From assembly GCF_014518425.1 (NCBI RefSeq), contig NZ_JACVCU010000001.1, forward strand, positions 310,001-374,000: a stretch of DNA of 64,000 bases, given 5' to 3'. Source of the stretch: Terrabacter sp. MAHUQ-38. Lineage in GTDB: Bacteria > Actinomycetota > Actinomycetes > Actinomycetales > Dermatophilaceae. The notes below the pieces were generated by a model. It ran no database searches and was not told the origin of the DNA. It saw only the letters and a list, made by a program, of their open reading frames with translations. The position numbers and the translations under genes are program-made. Below, piece after piece: positions 33,756 through 40,598 of this stretch. How positions within the stretch are numbered: position 1 is the stretch's first letter; each line of letters begins with the position of its first letter.

Positions 33756-34190
33756 TCAGTGCGAGCGGCGGCGGGACGGGCCGCCGAGCGAGGCCCAGAC
33801 CGTGCGGCCGTGCGGCTCGTCGATGACGCCCCACTCATGGGCGAGCGAACGGACGATGCGCAGCCCTCGACCCCCGGGGGCCCACATGGTCGGCGGCGCC
33901 GGACGCGGTGTGGTAGGGCCGCCGCCGTCGGAGACCTCGACCTCGACGACGTTGTTCTTGACCTTCCAGTGCACGCGGATCGCGCCATCGGCCAGCGGCT
34001 TCGCATGGCGGATGGCGTTCGCGACGAGCTCGCTCACGACGATCTCGGCCTCGTCGATGACCGGCGCCGGGACCTGCCGGGCCAGGAGGTCCTCGACGAG
34101 CTCCTTGCGGATGCGCGTCGCAGCGGACGGCGCCCACTGGATGCGCACGGTGCGCTTCTCGCCCAGAGGCACAGCCGGGACGTTGCTCAT
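33756..34190 (-). CDS. RsbW-like ATP-binding (HATPase_c) serine kinase / anti-sigma-type protein
   Basis: 144 residues from ATG at 34190 with GAGGAG just upstream; the longer frame is not supported by a ribosome site. It has the GHKL ATPase elements: N-box in EIVVSELVANAIRHA, G1 in VEVEVSDGGGP and the glycine lid GGRGLRIVRSLAHEWG. There is no phosphotransfer His domain, so it resembles the RsbW/SpoIIAB group that binds sigma factors or phosphorylates STAS antagonists. Its partner is not adjacent. A candidate promoter lies at 34313-34341. Confidence 0.87.
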   Translation of the reverse strand: MSNVPAVPLGEKRTVRIQWAPSAATRIRKELVEDLLARQVPAPVIDEAEIVVSELVANAIRHAKPLADGAIRVHWKVKNNVVEVEVSDGGGPTTPRPAPPTMWAPGGRGLRIVRSLAHEWGVIDEPHGRTVWASLGGPSRRRSH

Positions 34191-34312
34191 GGGTCTCCTC
34201 GCGATCGCTTCGGCTCGGCGGCCGTCCATACCCGTGCGGGCCGTCGATCCGGTCCCCTGTGTGCTCGCCACGTCACGTCCTCCTCACGGCGATACGCATG
34301 CCCCCGCCGTCG

Positions 34313-34341
34313 AACCTAACCAAACCTGCGCTGTACCTCAA
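34313..34341 (-). promoter_or_regulatory. Candidate sigma-70-type promoter for the RsbW-like gene
   Basis: On the minus strand TTGAGG (34341-34336) and TAGGTT (34318-34313) are separated by 17 bp. It implies a 5' leader of about 115 nt before the ATG at 34190. Identified by motif only. Confidence 0.4.
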
Positions 34342-34480
34342 TGAACACTGTGACTTTTCCCGTGCGCCTCACAGCCGGCCGTGCGTGCGCAGTGCCGTCT
34401 AGCGATCCCTCTAGACGCGGGCAGATGACGGGAGCCACGTACCAAACATTCGTACCCACTGGATGCTGCCCGTTGCTTCG

Positions 34481-34530
34481 CGAACACTCGCGATATATCG
34501 TCAACCTATCGCGACTGTTCGTGAGTCGCG
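34481..34530. promoter_or_regulatory. Large inverted-repeat operator upstream of the padR gene
   Basis: CGAACACTCGCGATA (34481-34495) and TATCGCGACTGTTCG (34507-34521) are 15-bp inverted arms with one mismatch and an 11-bp spacer. They overlap a perfect palindrome CGATATATCG (34491-34500) and a third dyad CGCGACT/AGTCGCG (34510-34516, 34524-34530). A weak -35 (TTGCTT, 34473) and -10 (TATCGT, 34496) with a 17-bp spacer fall inside. The layout fits PadR autorepression; the start codon is at 34552. Confidence 0.65.
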
Positions 34531-34551
34531 CAGCGAAGAAGGAGAAGCACC

Positions 34552-35268
34552 ATGTACGGACACCGACACACCCGACGTGAGTCCGGTTGGGACGGCGGCG
34601 GATGGGGCGGCGGATGGGGCGGCGGCCACGGTGGTCCCCGCAACGGCCCCGGCTTCGGTCCCTGGGGCGGCCCCGGAGGACCGGGAGGCCCCGGCGGCCG
34701 CGGACGACCCGGCCCGCCCCCCTGGGTCGCCGACCTCGTCCGCCACTTCGGCGGACCCGGCTTCGGCGGCGAGTTCGGCGGACGCCGCGGACCCCGCGCT
34801 CGACGCGGCGACGTGCGCGCCGCCATCCTCGACGTCCTCGCGGGCGACGAGATGAACGGCTACCAGCTCATCCAGCAGATCTCCGAGCGCACCGGCGGGG
34901 CGTGGAAGCCGAGCCCCGGCTCGGTCTACCCGACCGTCCAGCAGCTCGAGGACGAGGGGCTCGTCGAGGGCCGCGACGTCGAGGGCCGGCGACTGCTCCG
35001 CCTGACCGACGCCGGGCGCGCCTACGTCGAGGAGAACGCCGAGGAGATGGCCGCCACCTGGCGCCCCTTCGAGGAGTCCTCCGAGGAGGAGGAGGCGCCG
35101 CAACGCCACGGCGGCAGCGACCTGATGCCCATCGTCGGCCAGGTCATGGGCGCGATGTGGCAGATCGTCACGACCGGCACGTCGCAGCAGCGGGCCGAGG
35201 CCGCCGAGATCCTCACCGAGACCCGGCGCAAGCTCTACCACCTGCTCGCCGACGGCGATCCTGAGTGA
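34552..35268 (+). CDS. PadR-family transcriptional regulator with Gly/Trp-rich N-terminus
   Basis: 238 residues from ATG at 34552 with GAAGGAG upstream. Residues ~10-80 are a low-complexity Gly/Pro/Trp tract (WGGGWGGG, then GGPGGPGG). Residues ~83-165 are the PadR winged helix: RAAILDVLAGDEMNGYQLIQQI, SPGSVYPTVQQLEDEGLV and the wing GRRLLRLTDAGR. An acidic linker and a C-terminal helical dimerisation segment follow. PadR proteins repress efflux, detoxification or stress genes. The strong dyad cluster directly upstream suggests autoregulation. Other targets are not evident, since the next gene is on the opposite strand. Confidence 0.92.
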   Translation: MYGHRHTRRESGWDGGGWGGGWGGGHGGPRNGPGFGPWGGPGGPGGPGGRGRPGPPPWVADLVRHFGGPGFGGEFGGRRGPRARRGDVRAAILDVLAGDEMNGYQLIQQISERTGGAWKPSPGSVYPTVQQLEDEGLVEGRDVEGRRLLRLTDAGRAYVEENAEEMAATWRPFEESSEEEEAPQRHGGSDLMPIVGQVMGAMWQIVTTGTSQQRAEAAEILTETRRKLYHLLADGDPE

Positions 35269-35315
35269 GCGGACCCGAGTGAGCCGATCCGCTGGCTCCC
35301 GCACCCCGGGCACGC

Positions 35316-35840
35316 TCAGTCGTGCTCGGGGTGCTCTGCGTCTTGGGGGTGCAGGACGAAGAAGCCGAGGTCGCGCCCCCCGGCCCTCTTCTCGTATGCC
35401 GTGTAGCCGCGGTAGTAGGCGAGCGCCGCCCGGCGCACGCGTTCCCGTTCGGGACCGTGCACCTGCTCCGCCCACACCCGGTGGGTGACCCCGTCGACCT
35501 CGAGCGAGGCAAGCGGGTGGGCGCGCAGGTTGAAGTACCAGGCCGGCGGGCGCTCCGAGCCGTAGTGCGAGGCGATGACGCCCCATCCGTCCTCGAGCGG
35601 GACGACGAGGAGCGGGACGGTGCGCTGCCGGCCAGAACGTGCCCCGGTCGTCGTCAGCAGGCCGACCGGGACCGCGGCGAGCACCTGGCTGGGCGCAGGC
35701 CGACCCGGTGCGAGCCGGTGCGCGAGCAGGTCGAGCCGGTGCAGCGTGCGTTTCGAGACCCACGCGCCCGGACGTGACGCGACGACCCGCCTCAGTGCCC
35801 GCTGGGCGCGGTTGGCCTCGTCGTCGCGGCGCAGCTGCAT
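35316..35840 (-). CDS. Nitroreductase / deazaflavin-dependent (DDN-like, F420) oxidoreductase
   Basis: 174 residues from ATG at 35840. The core matches the Ddn/DUF385 family: GLLTTTGARSGRQRTVPLLVVPLEDGWGVIASH, abridged as TTTGARSG, then PAWYFNLRAHPLASLEVDG and a YTAYEKRAGGRDLGFFVL tail. Family members bind cofactor F420 and reduce quinones or nitroimidazoles at or near the membrane. No membrane helix is visible. Its presence fits the F420-type LLM enzyme encoded nearby. It is divergent from cobQ, 56 bp away. Confidence 0.85.
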   Translation of the reverse strand: MQLRRDDEANRAQRALRRVVASRPGAWVSKRTLHRLDLLAHRLAPGRPAPSQVLAAVPVGLLTTTGARSGRQRTVPLLVVPLEDGWGVIASHYGSERPPAWYFNLRAHPLASLEVDGVTHRVWAEQVHGPERERVRRAALAYYRGYTAYEKRAGGRDLGFFVLHPQDAEHPEHD

Positions 35841-35896
35841 GGCTGCAGCGTAGGACCCGGTCCGGCGGCAGGATGCCGGTCGGGCAGGATGGCCGA

Positions 35897-37411
35897 GTGG
35901 TCCAGCCCGCCCCCTCCGGCCTCCTCGTCGCCGGCACCTCATCCGATGCCGGCAAGTCCGTGATCGTCGCGGGCCTGTGCCGGGCACTCGTGCGCCGTGG
36001 CCTGCGCGTCGCGCCGTTCAAGGCGCAGAACATGTCGAACAACTCGATGGTGTGCCTCGACGGTGGCGAGATCGGGCGGGCGCAGTGGCTCCAGGCCGTC
36101 GCCGCACGGCTCGAGCCGACGACGGCGATGAACCCCGTGCTGCTCAAGCCGGGCACCGACCGGCGCTCGTTCATCGTCGTGCGCGGCGAGCCTGCCGGCA
36201 CCCTCGAGGCGGGGCAGTATGCCGCGGGGCGGGCGCATCTCGCCGACGCCGCCTTCGCGGCCTACCGGGAGCTCGCGGACGCATACGACCTCGTCGTCTG
36301 CGAGGGCGCGGGATCGCCGGCGGAGATCAACCTGCGCTCGGGCGACTACGTCAACCTGGGACTCGCACGCGAGTTCGGGCTGCCGGTCGTGGTCGTCGGC
36401 GACATCGACCGCGGCGGCATCCTCGCAGCCCTCTACGGCACCTGGGCGCTGCTGGACGAGGACGACCGGGCGTCGCTGAAGTCTTTTGTCATCAACAAGT
36501 TCCGCGGCGACGTGTCCGTGCTCGAGCCGGGCCTCGACGAGATCACCGCGCGCACCGGGGTGCCCTTCCACGGCGTCATCCCCTGGCTGCTCGACGTGTG
36601 GCTCGACAGCGAGGACACCCTGGAGGTCGGCCACTGGCGGGCGTCGACGGCGTTGTCGGCGACGGCCCGCGACCGGCTCAAGGTCGCCGTGGTGCGACTC
36701 CCGCGGATCTCGAACGCCACCGACGTCGACGCGCTCGCCGCCGAGCCCGGCGTCGACGTCCTGGTGACGGTCGACCCAGCCGTGGCGGAGACGGCCGACC
36801 TGCTCGTGCTGCCCGGATCCCGCTCCACCGCAAGCGATCTCGCGTGGCTGCGCGAGCGCGGTCTGGCCGACGTCGTGTCGCGTCGGGTGGCTGCCGGGCG
36901 TCCGGTACTCGGCGTGTGCGGTGGCTACCAGATGCTCGGACAGGAGATCGAGGACGACGTCGAGGGGCGGGTCGGGGTCGTGCCCGGGCTGGGGCTGCTT
37001 CCGGTCCGGGTCGAGTTCGGCGAGGCCAAGGTGCTCGCTCGGCCGACAGGGTCGTGGTCGGGACACAGCGTCGACACGGCATACGAGATCCACCACGGCA
37101 TCGCCCGCCGCCTTCCGCCGGCCAACGGCGAGGTCGCGAATCCGCCTGCAGTGCAAGGGTTCCTCGACGGCTGGCACGTCGGCCCGGTGTGGGGGACGAT
37201 GTGGCACGGCGCGTTCGAGAGCGACGACTTCCGACGGGTCTGGCTCGCCCAGGTCGCGTCGACAGTCGGTTCGCAGTGGCAGCCGCAGCCCGGGGCCCCG
37301 GGCTTCGCCGAGCGACGTGAGCGGATGCTCGACACCCTCGCCGACGCCCTCGAGGAGCACGTCGACGTCGACGCCCTGCTCGCACTGACCCGGGCGGGGT
37401 CCACCTCGTGA
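35897..37411 (+). CDS. cobQ: Cobyric acid synthase CobQ (CbiP)
   Basis: 504 residues from GTG at 35897. The N-terminal ATP-dependent domain has the P-loop-like TSSDAGKS at about residues 14-21 and FKAQNMSNNSMVC, diagnostic for CobQ. The C-terminal class I glutamine amidotransferase domain has its nucleophile Cys341 in GVCGGYQMLG and the His in EIHHGIA. It amidates four side chains of adenosylcobyrinate a,c-diamide using glutamine and ATP to give cobyric acid. Its stop overlaps the next gene (GTGA), coupling it to cobF. No riboswitch is seen in the 56-bp upstream gap. Confidence 0.96.
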   Translation: MVQPAPSGLLVAGTSSDAGKSVIVAGLCRALVRRGLRVAPFKAQNMSNNSMVCLDGGEIGRAQWLQAVAARLEPTTAMNPVLLKPGTDRRSFIVVRGEPAGTLEAGQYAAGRAHLADAAFAAYRELADAYDLVVCEGAGSPAEINLRSGDYVNLGLAREFGLPVVVVGDIDRGGILAALYGTWALLDEDDRASLKSFVINKFRGDVSVLEPGLDEITARTGVPFHGVIPWLLDVWLDSEDTLEVGHWRASTALSATARDRLKVAVVRLPRISNATDVDALAAEPGVDVLVTVDPAVAETADLLVLPGSRSTASDLAWLRERGLADVVSRRVAAGRPVLGVCGGYQMLGQEIEDDVEGRVGVVPGLGLLPVRVEFGEAKVLARPTGSWSGHSVDTAYEIHHGIARRLPPANGEVANPPAVQGFLDGWHVGPVWGTMWHGAFESDDFRRVWLAQVASTVGSQWQPQPGAPGFAERRERMLDTLADALEEHVDVDALLALTRAGSTS

Positions 37412-38805
37412 TCGGGCGGATCCGGGTCATCGGGATCGGGATGGGCAACCCGGGGCACGTCACCGGCGAGGCCGCCGGCGCTCTGGCGACGGTCGACGTC
37501 TTCCTCGTCGCCGACAAGGGCGAGGTCAAGTCCGACCTCGTCGCCGCCCGGCAGGCGGTGTGCGACGCCCTGATCCCGGCCGACCACGCGTACCGCGTCG
37601 TCGAGGTGCCCGACCCGCGGCGGGGGCCGGACGCCGAACGCGACGCGACGGCATACGACCGAGGGGTGCGCGACTGGCACGCGGCGCGCGTCGACGCGTA
37701 CGCCGAGGTCATCGACGGGCTCCCGGACAGCGAGACGACGGTCGGCTTCCTCGTGTGGGGCGACCCGGCCTTCTACGACTCGACGATCCGCGTCGTCGAC
37801 GCGCTGGTCGCGCGGTACGCCGCGGCCGGAGTCGCCGTCGAGCACGACGTCATCGCTGGCATCAGCGCGCCCCAGCTGCTCGCCGCCCGGCACCGCATCC
37901 CACTCAACCGCATCGGCGCCCCGATCCACATCACGACCGGCCGCCGCCTCGTCGAGGAGTACGACCTCGCGCTCGGCGACGTCGTCGTCATGCTCGACGG
38001 GCACCTGGCGTGCGCAGGCCTGGTCGACGCGTACCCGCAGCTCGAGCTCTTCTGGGGCGCCTACCTCGGCTCGCCCGACGAGCTGCTCGTTGCCGGCCGG
38101 CTCGGCGACGTCGTCGACGAGGTGCACCGGGTGCGTGCCGAGGCCCGCGAGCGTCATGGCTGGGTCATGGACACCTACCTGCTGCGGCAGCCGACCGACG
38201 CGCCGGTGCCGGCTCGTGTCGGCCCGTCCGGCCCCGCGTTCCCGGCGACCGGGACGCTCAGCGACGGGGTCGTGGCGGTGCGGCCGCTCGGGCCCGGGGA
38301 CTGGGAGGTCGTGCGCGACGAGCACAACAACGAGGAGTCGCTGCGCTGGGCCTTCACCGACGAGCCGCTGACCGATGACGATGCACGGAGGGTCGCCGCC
38401 GGGGCTGCTGTCGAGTGGCGGCGCGGGCGGGCGGCGCGGTTCGTCATGATCGATGTCGAGACGGGCCGCGGCGCCGGGGTCATCGGTGTCATGCGGATGG
38501 GTCCGCCCGGGATCGGCCTCCTCGGCTACGGCGTCGTGCCGGACTTCCGAGGGCGCGGGTTCACGGCCCGCGCGCTGCGGCTCGTGTCGGACTGGGCGTT
38601 CCGCGAGGCGGGAGTCGCACGGCTCGAGCTGGGGCACAAGGTCGACAACGTCGCATCCGGCAAGGCTGCGACGAGGGCCGGTTTCCGGGCCGAGGGCCGG
38701 CTGGCCGGGCGACTGCCCAACCCCGACGGTACGCGGTCCGACGAGATCTACTACTCGCTGACGCCCGAGTCCGGAGCGACCGAGCCGACCGAACCGACTC
38801 GCTGA
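37408..38805 (+). CDS. cobF: CobF precorrin-6A synthase (deacetylating) fused to a GNAT acetyltransferase
   Basis: 465 residues from GTG. Residues 1-~255 are CobF: IRVIGIGMGNPGHVT (SAM-binding P-loop-like motif), DVFLVADKGEVKSDLV, WGDPAFYDSTIR and VIAGISAPQLLAARH. CobF C1-methylates precorrin-5 with release of the C20-derived acetyl group. Residues ~280-460 are a complete GNAT N-acetyltransferase of the RimJ/RimL type, with acetyl-CoA loop GVVPDFRGRGFTARALRL and the ELGHKVDNVASGKAATRAGF segment. The junction is a short Pro/Ala linker (TDAPVPARVGPSGPAF). No stop or frameshift separates the halves, so it is one polypeptide. The GNAT substrate is unknown. Confidence 0.93.
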   Translation: MIGRIRVIGIGMGNPGHVTGEAAGALATVDVFLVADKGEVKSDLVAARQAVCDALIPADHAYRVVEVPDPRRGPDAERDATAYDRGVRDWHAARVDAYAEVIDGLPDSETTVGFLVWGDPAFYDSTIRVVDALVARYAAAGVAVEHDVIAGISAPQLLAARHRIPLNRIGAPIHITTGRRLVEEYDLALGDVVVMLDGHLACAGLVDAYPQLELFWGAYLGSPDELLVAGRLGDVVDEVHRVRAEARERHGWVMDTYLLRQPTDAPVPARVGPSGPAFPATGTLSDGVVAVRPLGPGDWEVVRDEHNNEESLRWAFTDEPLTDDDARRVAAGAAVEWRRGRAARFVMIDVETGRGAGVIGVMRMGPPGIGLLGYGVVPDFRGRGFTARALRLVSDWAFREAGVARLELGHKVDNVASGKAATRAGFRAEGRLAGRLPNPDGTRSDEIYYSLTPESGATEPTEPTR

Positions 38806-38836
38806 GCGGTGCCGCAGCTAGACGTTCGAGCCGGCC

Positions 38837-39247
38837 ATGCTGCTGTGGTTCGCGGCCGGGGTCCTCGCGTGCGTCTGGCTGGTCCGGCTCCAGTGGTTGC
38901 TCCTCCGCGCGCACCGGCTCCACACCCGGGCCACCGACCTGGGCCTGTGGGTCATGTGGGTCCTGCCGGTCGTCAGCTGGATCCTCCCTCCCGTGCGGAT
39001 CTCGCGCATGGACAAGGCGATCCACGGCAGACGTTCATGGACGGTGTGGGTCTGGGCCGTCCTCTGGGCCGCGCTGACGACGCCCCCACTGTGGTCACCG
39101 GACGACCTGACCGCACCGCCCCAGGGTGAACGGGTGCTGCTCCTCGCGGCGACCTCCGTCGTGACGTACGCGCTCTGGGCTGTGGTCGTCGTGCGGTTGA
39201 CCCGTGGCGCCGAGGTGCTCGCGCACGAGACCGGTCTGGATGCCTAG
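38837..39247 (+). CDS. Small membrane protein, four predicted helices
   Basis: 136 residues. Four hydrophobic segments are visible, with a basic loop RISRMDKAIHGRR between helices 2 and 3. The region LGLWVMWVLPVVSWILPPVRIS loosely recalls the DUF4328 pattern of alternating Trp and Pro, but I would not assign it. Overlaps the end of the convergent hydrolase gene by 4 bp. Function unknown. Confidence 0.7.
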   Translation: MLLWFAAGVLACVWLVRLQWLLLRAHRLHTRATDLGLWVMWVLPVVSWILPPVRISRMDKAIHGRRSWTVWVWAVLWAALTTPPLWSPDDLTAPPQGERVLLLAATSVVTYALWAVVVVRLTRGAEVLAHETGLDA

Positions 39248-39819
39248 AGCCGCTCGAGGAAGGCGAGGACGCGCTGCATGACGAGCGCGGCAGCATCCGC
39301 GTCGTAGGCCGTCGTGCTGGCGTCGGCGAAGAGGTGGCCGCACCCGGCGTACGTGAAGAGCGCGCCGTCCTGCGCTGCGGCGACGATGTCACGGGCCGCG
39401 TCCACGTCGCCCTCGTCCATGAAGAACTCGTCGGCCTCGCCGCCGTGCACCTGCACCGGGACACCGGCCGGCCACTCGGGCGCGAACTCGCCGAGCGGGA
39501 TCGCGGAGTCGAGCAGGAGAGCGCCGCGCGCACCGGATCGGGTCTGCGCGAGCTGCTGGGCCGGCATGACCCCGAGCGAGAACCCGGCGTAGACGAGGTC
39601 GTCGGGCAGGTCCTCGGCGGCTGCGACGCCCTGGTCCAGCAGGCTCTGGAAGCCGATGGACCGCGCGTTGGCCATCCCGTCGTCGAGGGTCGTGAAGCTC
39701 TTGCCGTCGTAGAGGTCAGGCGCGTGGACCGTGTGGCCCGCGGAGCGCAGTGCGTCGGCGAAGGCGCGGAAGCCCTCGGTCTGGCCCTGCGCGTGGTGGA
39801 AGAGGATGACCTCGGCCAT
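39244..39819 (-). CDS. Dienelactone hydrolase family protein with serine nucleophile
   Basis: 191 residues, alpha/beta-hydrolase fold. The nucleophile elbow is GFSLG with Ser81, where classical dienelactone hydrolases have Cys. Asp130 (in GGEADEFF) and His162 (in GCGHLF) complete the triad. The N-terminal HHAQGQTEGFRAFADALR is typical of the DLH-like subgroup. Substrate unknown. AGGAG lies close upstream of the ATG. A 12-bp tandem repeat array occupies its 5' leader, and a divergent ArsR-type regulator gene suggests local control. Confidence 0.85.
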   Translation of the reverse strand: MAEVILFHHAQGQTEGFRAFADALRSAGHTVHAPDLYDGKSFTTLDDGMANARSIGFQSLLDQGVAAAEDLPDDLVYAGFSLGVMPAQQLAQTRSGARGALLLDSAIPLGEFAPEWPAGVPVQVHGGEADEFFMDEGDVDAARDIVAAAQDGALFTYAGCGHLFADASTTAYDADAAALVMQRVLAFLERL

Positions 39820-39828
39820 GCTGACTCC

Positions 39829-39888
39829 TGTGCTGCTCGATGTGCTGCTCGATGTGCCGCTCGGTGTGCGGTTCGGTGTTCCGCTCTT
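39829..39888. repeat. Five 12-bp tandem repeats in a divergent promoter region
   Basis: Units TGTGCTGCTCGA (39829-39840), an identical copy (39841-39852), TGTGCCGCTCGG, TGTGCGGTTCGG and TGTTCCGCTCTT run head to tail to 39888, decaying away from the hydrolase start. They begin 10 bp from its ATG. Downstream of them lie ATCCAACAATC and ATCCAATAATG (about 39893-39919), AT-rich near-copies that could be regulator half-sites. Confidence 0.8.
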
Positions 39889-39917
39889 TCAATCCAACAA
39901 TCTAGACTGATCCAATA

Positions 39918-40547
39918 ATGTCGATCAATAGCCAGGTGCCTGACTACGACCTCCCCGACACGGTGGAGATCACGACGCCTGCCCAGCTGCGGGCCATCGC
40001 CGACCCACTCCGGTCGTCGCTGCTCGACCTCCTCCTCGAGCGAGCCGCGACCGTGTCCGAGCTCGCGGCAGCGGTCGGGCGGCCCAAGAGCACGGTCGCC
40101 CACCACGTCGGCGTGCTCGTCCACGCCGGGATGCTGAGGGTCGTGCGCACCCGTCGCGTACGAGCGATCGACGAGCGCTACTACGGCCGTACCGGCCGCA
40201 CCATCAACATCGGCGTAGCCCGCCGCCCGGGCGACACGACGACGCCGGTGTGCGTCAACGGGCTGTCGGTCGCGGCCGCCGAGTCGGTGCCGGCCCACGA
40301 GGACGACACGCTCTACAGCACCCTGCGCCACGTCCGCATCCCGCGCGAGAGCGCGTCGGAGTTCTGGCGTCGGGTCGAGGGACTCGTCCGCGAGTTCACG
40401 GCGCTGCCGCGGTCGGGCGACACGGTCTACGGGTTCGCCGTCGGCCTCTACCCGACCGAACAGCCGGTCCTCCCCGAACCCGACGATCCTGATCGCGCCG
40501 AGACCGCGCGGTTGGTGCGCCCCGACGACATCGACCGCGCGACCTGA
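39918..40547 (+). CDS. ArsR-like winged-helix transcriptional regulator
   Basis: 209 residues. Residues ~20-100 form an ArsR/HTH_20-type winged helix: QLRAIADPLRSSLLDLLLERAATVSELAAAVGRPKSTVAHHVGVL, abridged here to its DPLRSSLLDLL and KSTVAHHVGVL cores. The C-terminal half is longer than in metal-sensing ArsR proteins and has no clear Cys/His metal site, so a small organic ligand is more likely. It is divergent from the dienelactone hydrolase gene, its likely target. The start codon overlaps the AT-rich repeats upstream. Confidence 0.85.
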   Translation: MSINSQVPDYDLPDTVEITTPAQLRAIADPLRSSLLDLLLERAATVSELAAAVGRPKSTVAHHVGVLVHAGMLRVVRTRRVRAIDERYYGRTGRTINIGVARRPGDTTTPVCVNGLSVAAAESVPAHEDDTLYSTLRHVRIPRESASEFWRRVEGLVREFTALPRSGDTVYGFAVGLYPTEQPVLPEPDDPDRAETARLVRPDDIDRAT

Positions 40548-40598
40548 CGCGCGATCCAACGCCGCGGACGGCATACGCCTGCAGGTTCCGGAGGCGGG

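Noticed and set aside
35639-35896. N-terminal extension of cobQ
   Set aside because: Codons are Arg/Ala-rich, overlap the divergent DDN-like gene, and the CobQ family begins at the GTG at 35897.
39829-39888. CRISPR or origin iterons
   Set aside because: Only five 12-bp imperfect units without spacers, and no DnaA boxes or replication gene nearby.
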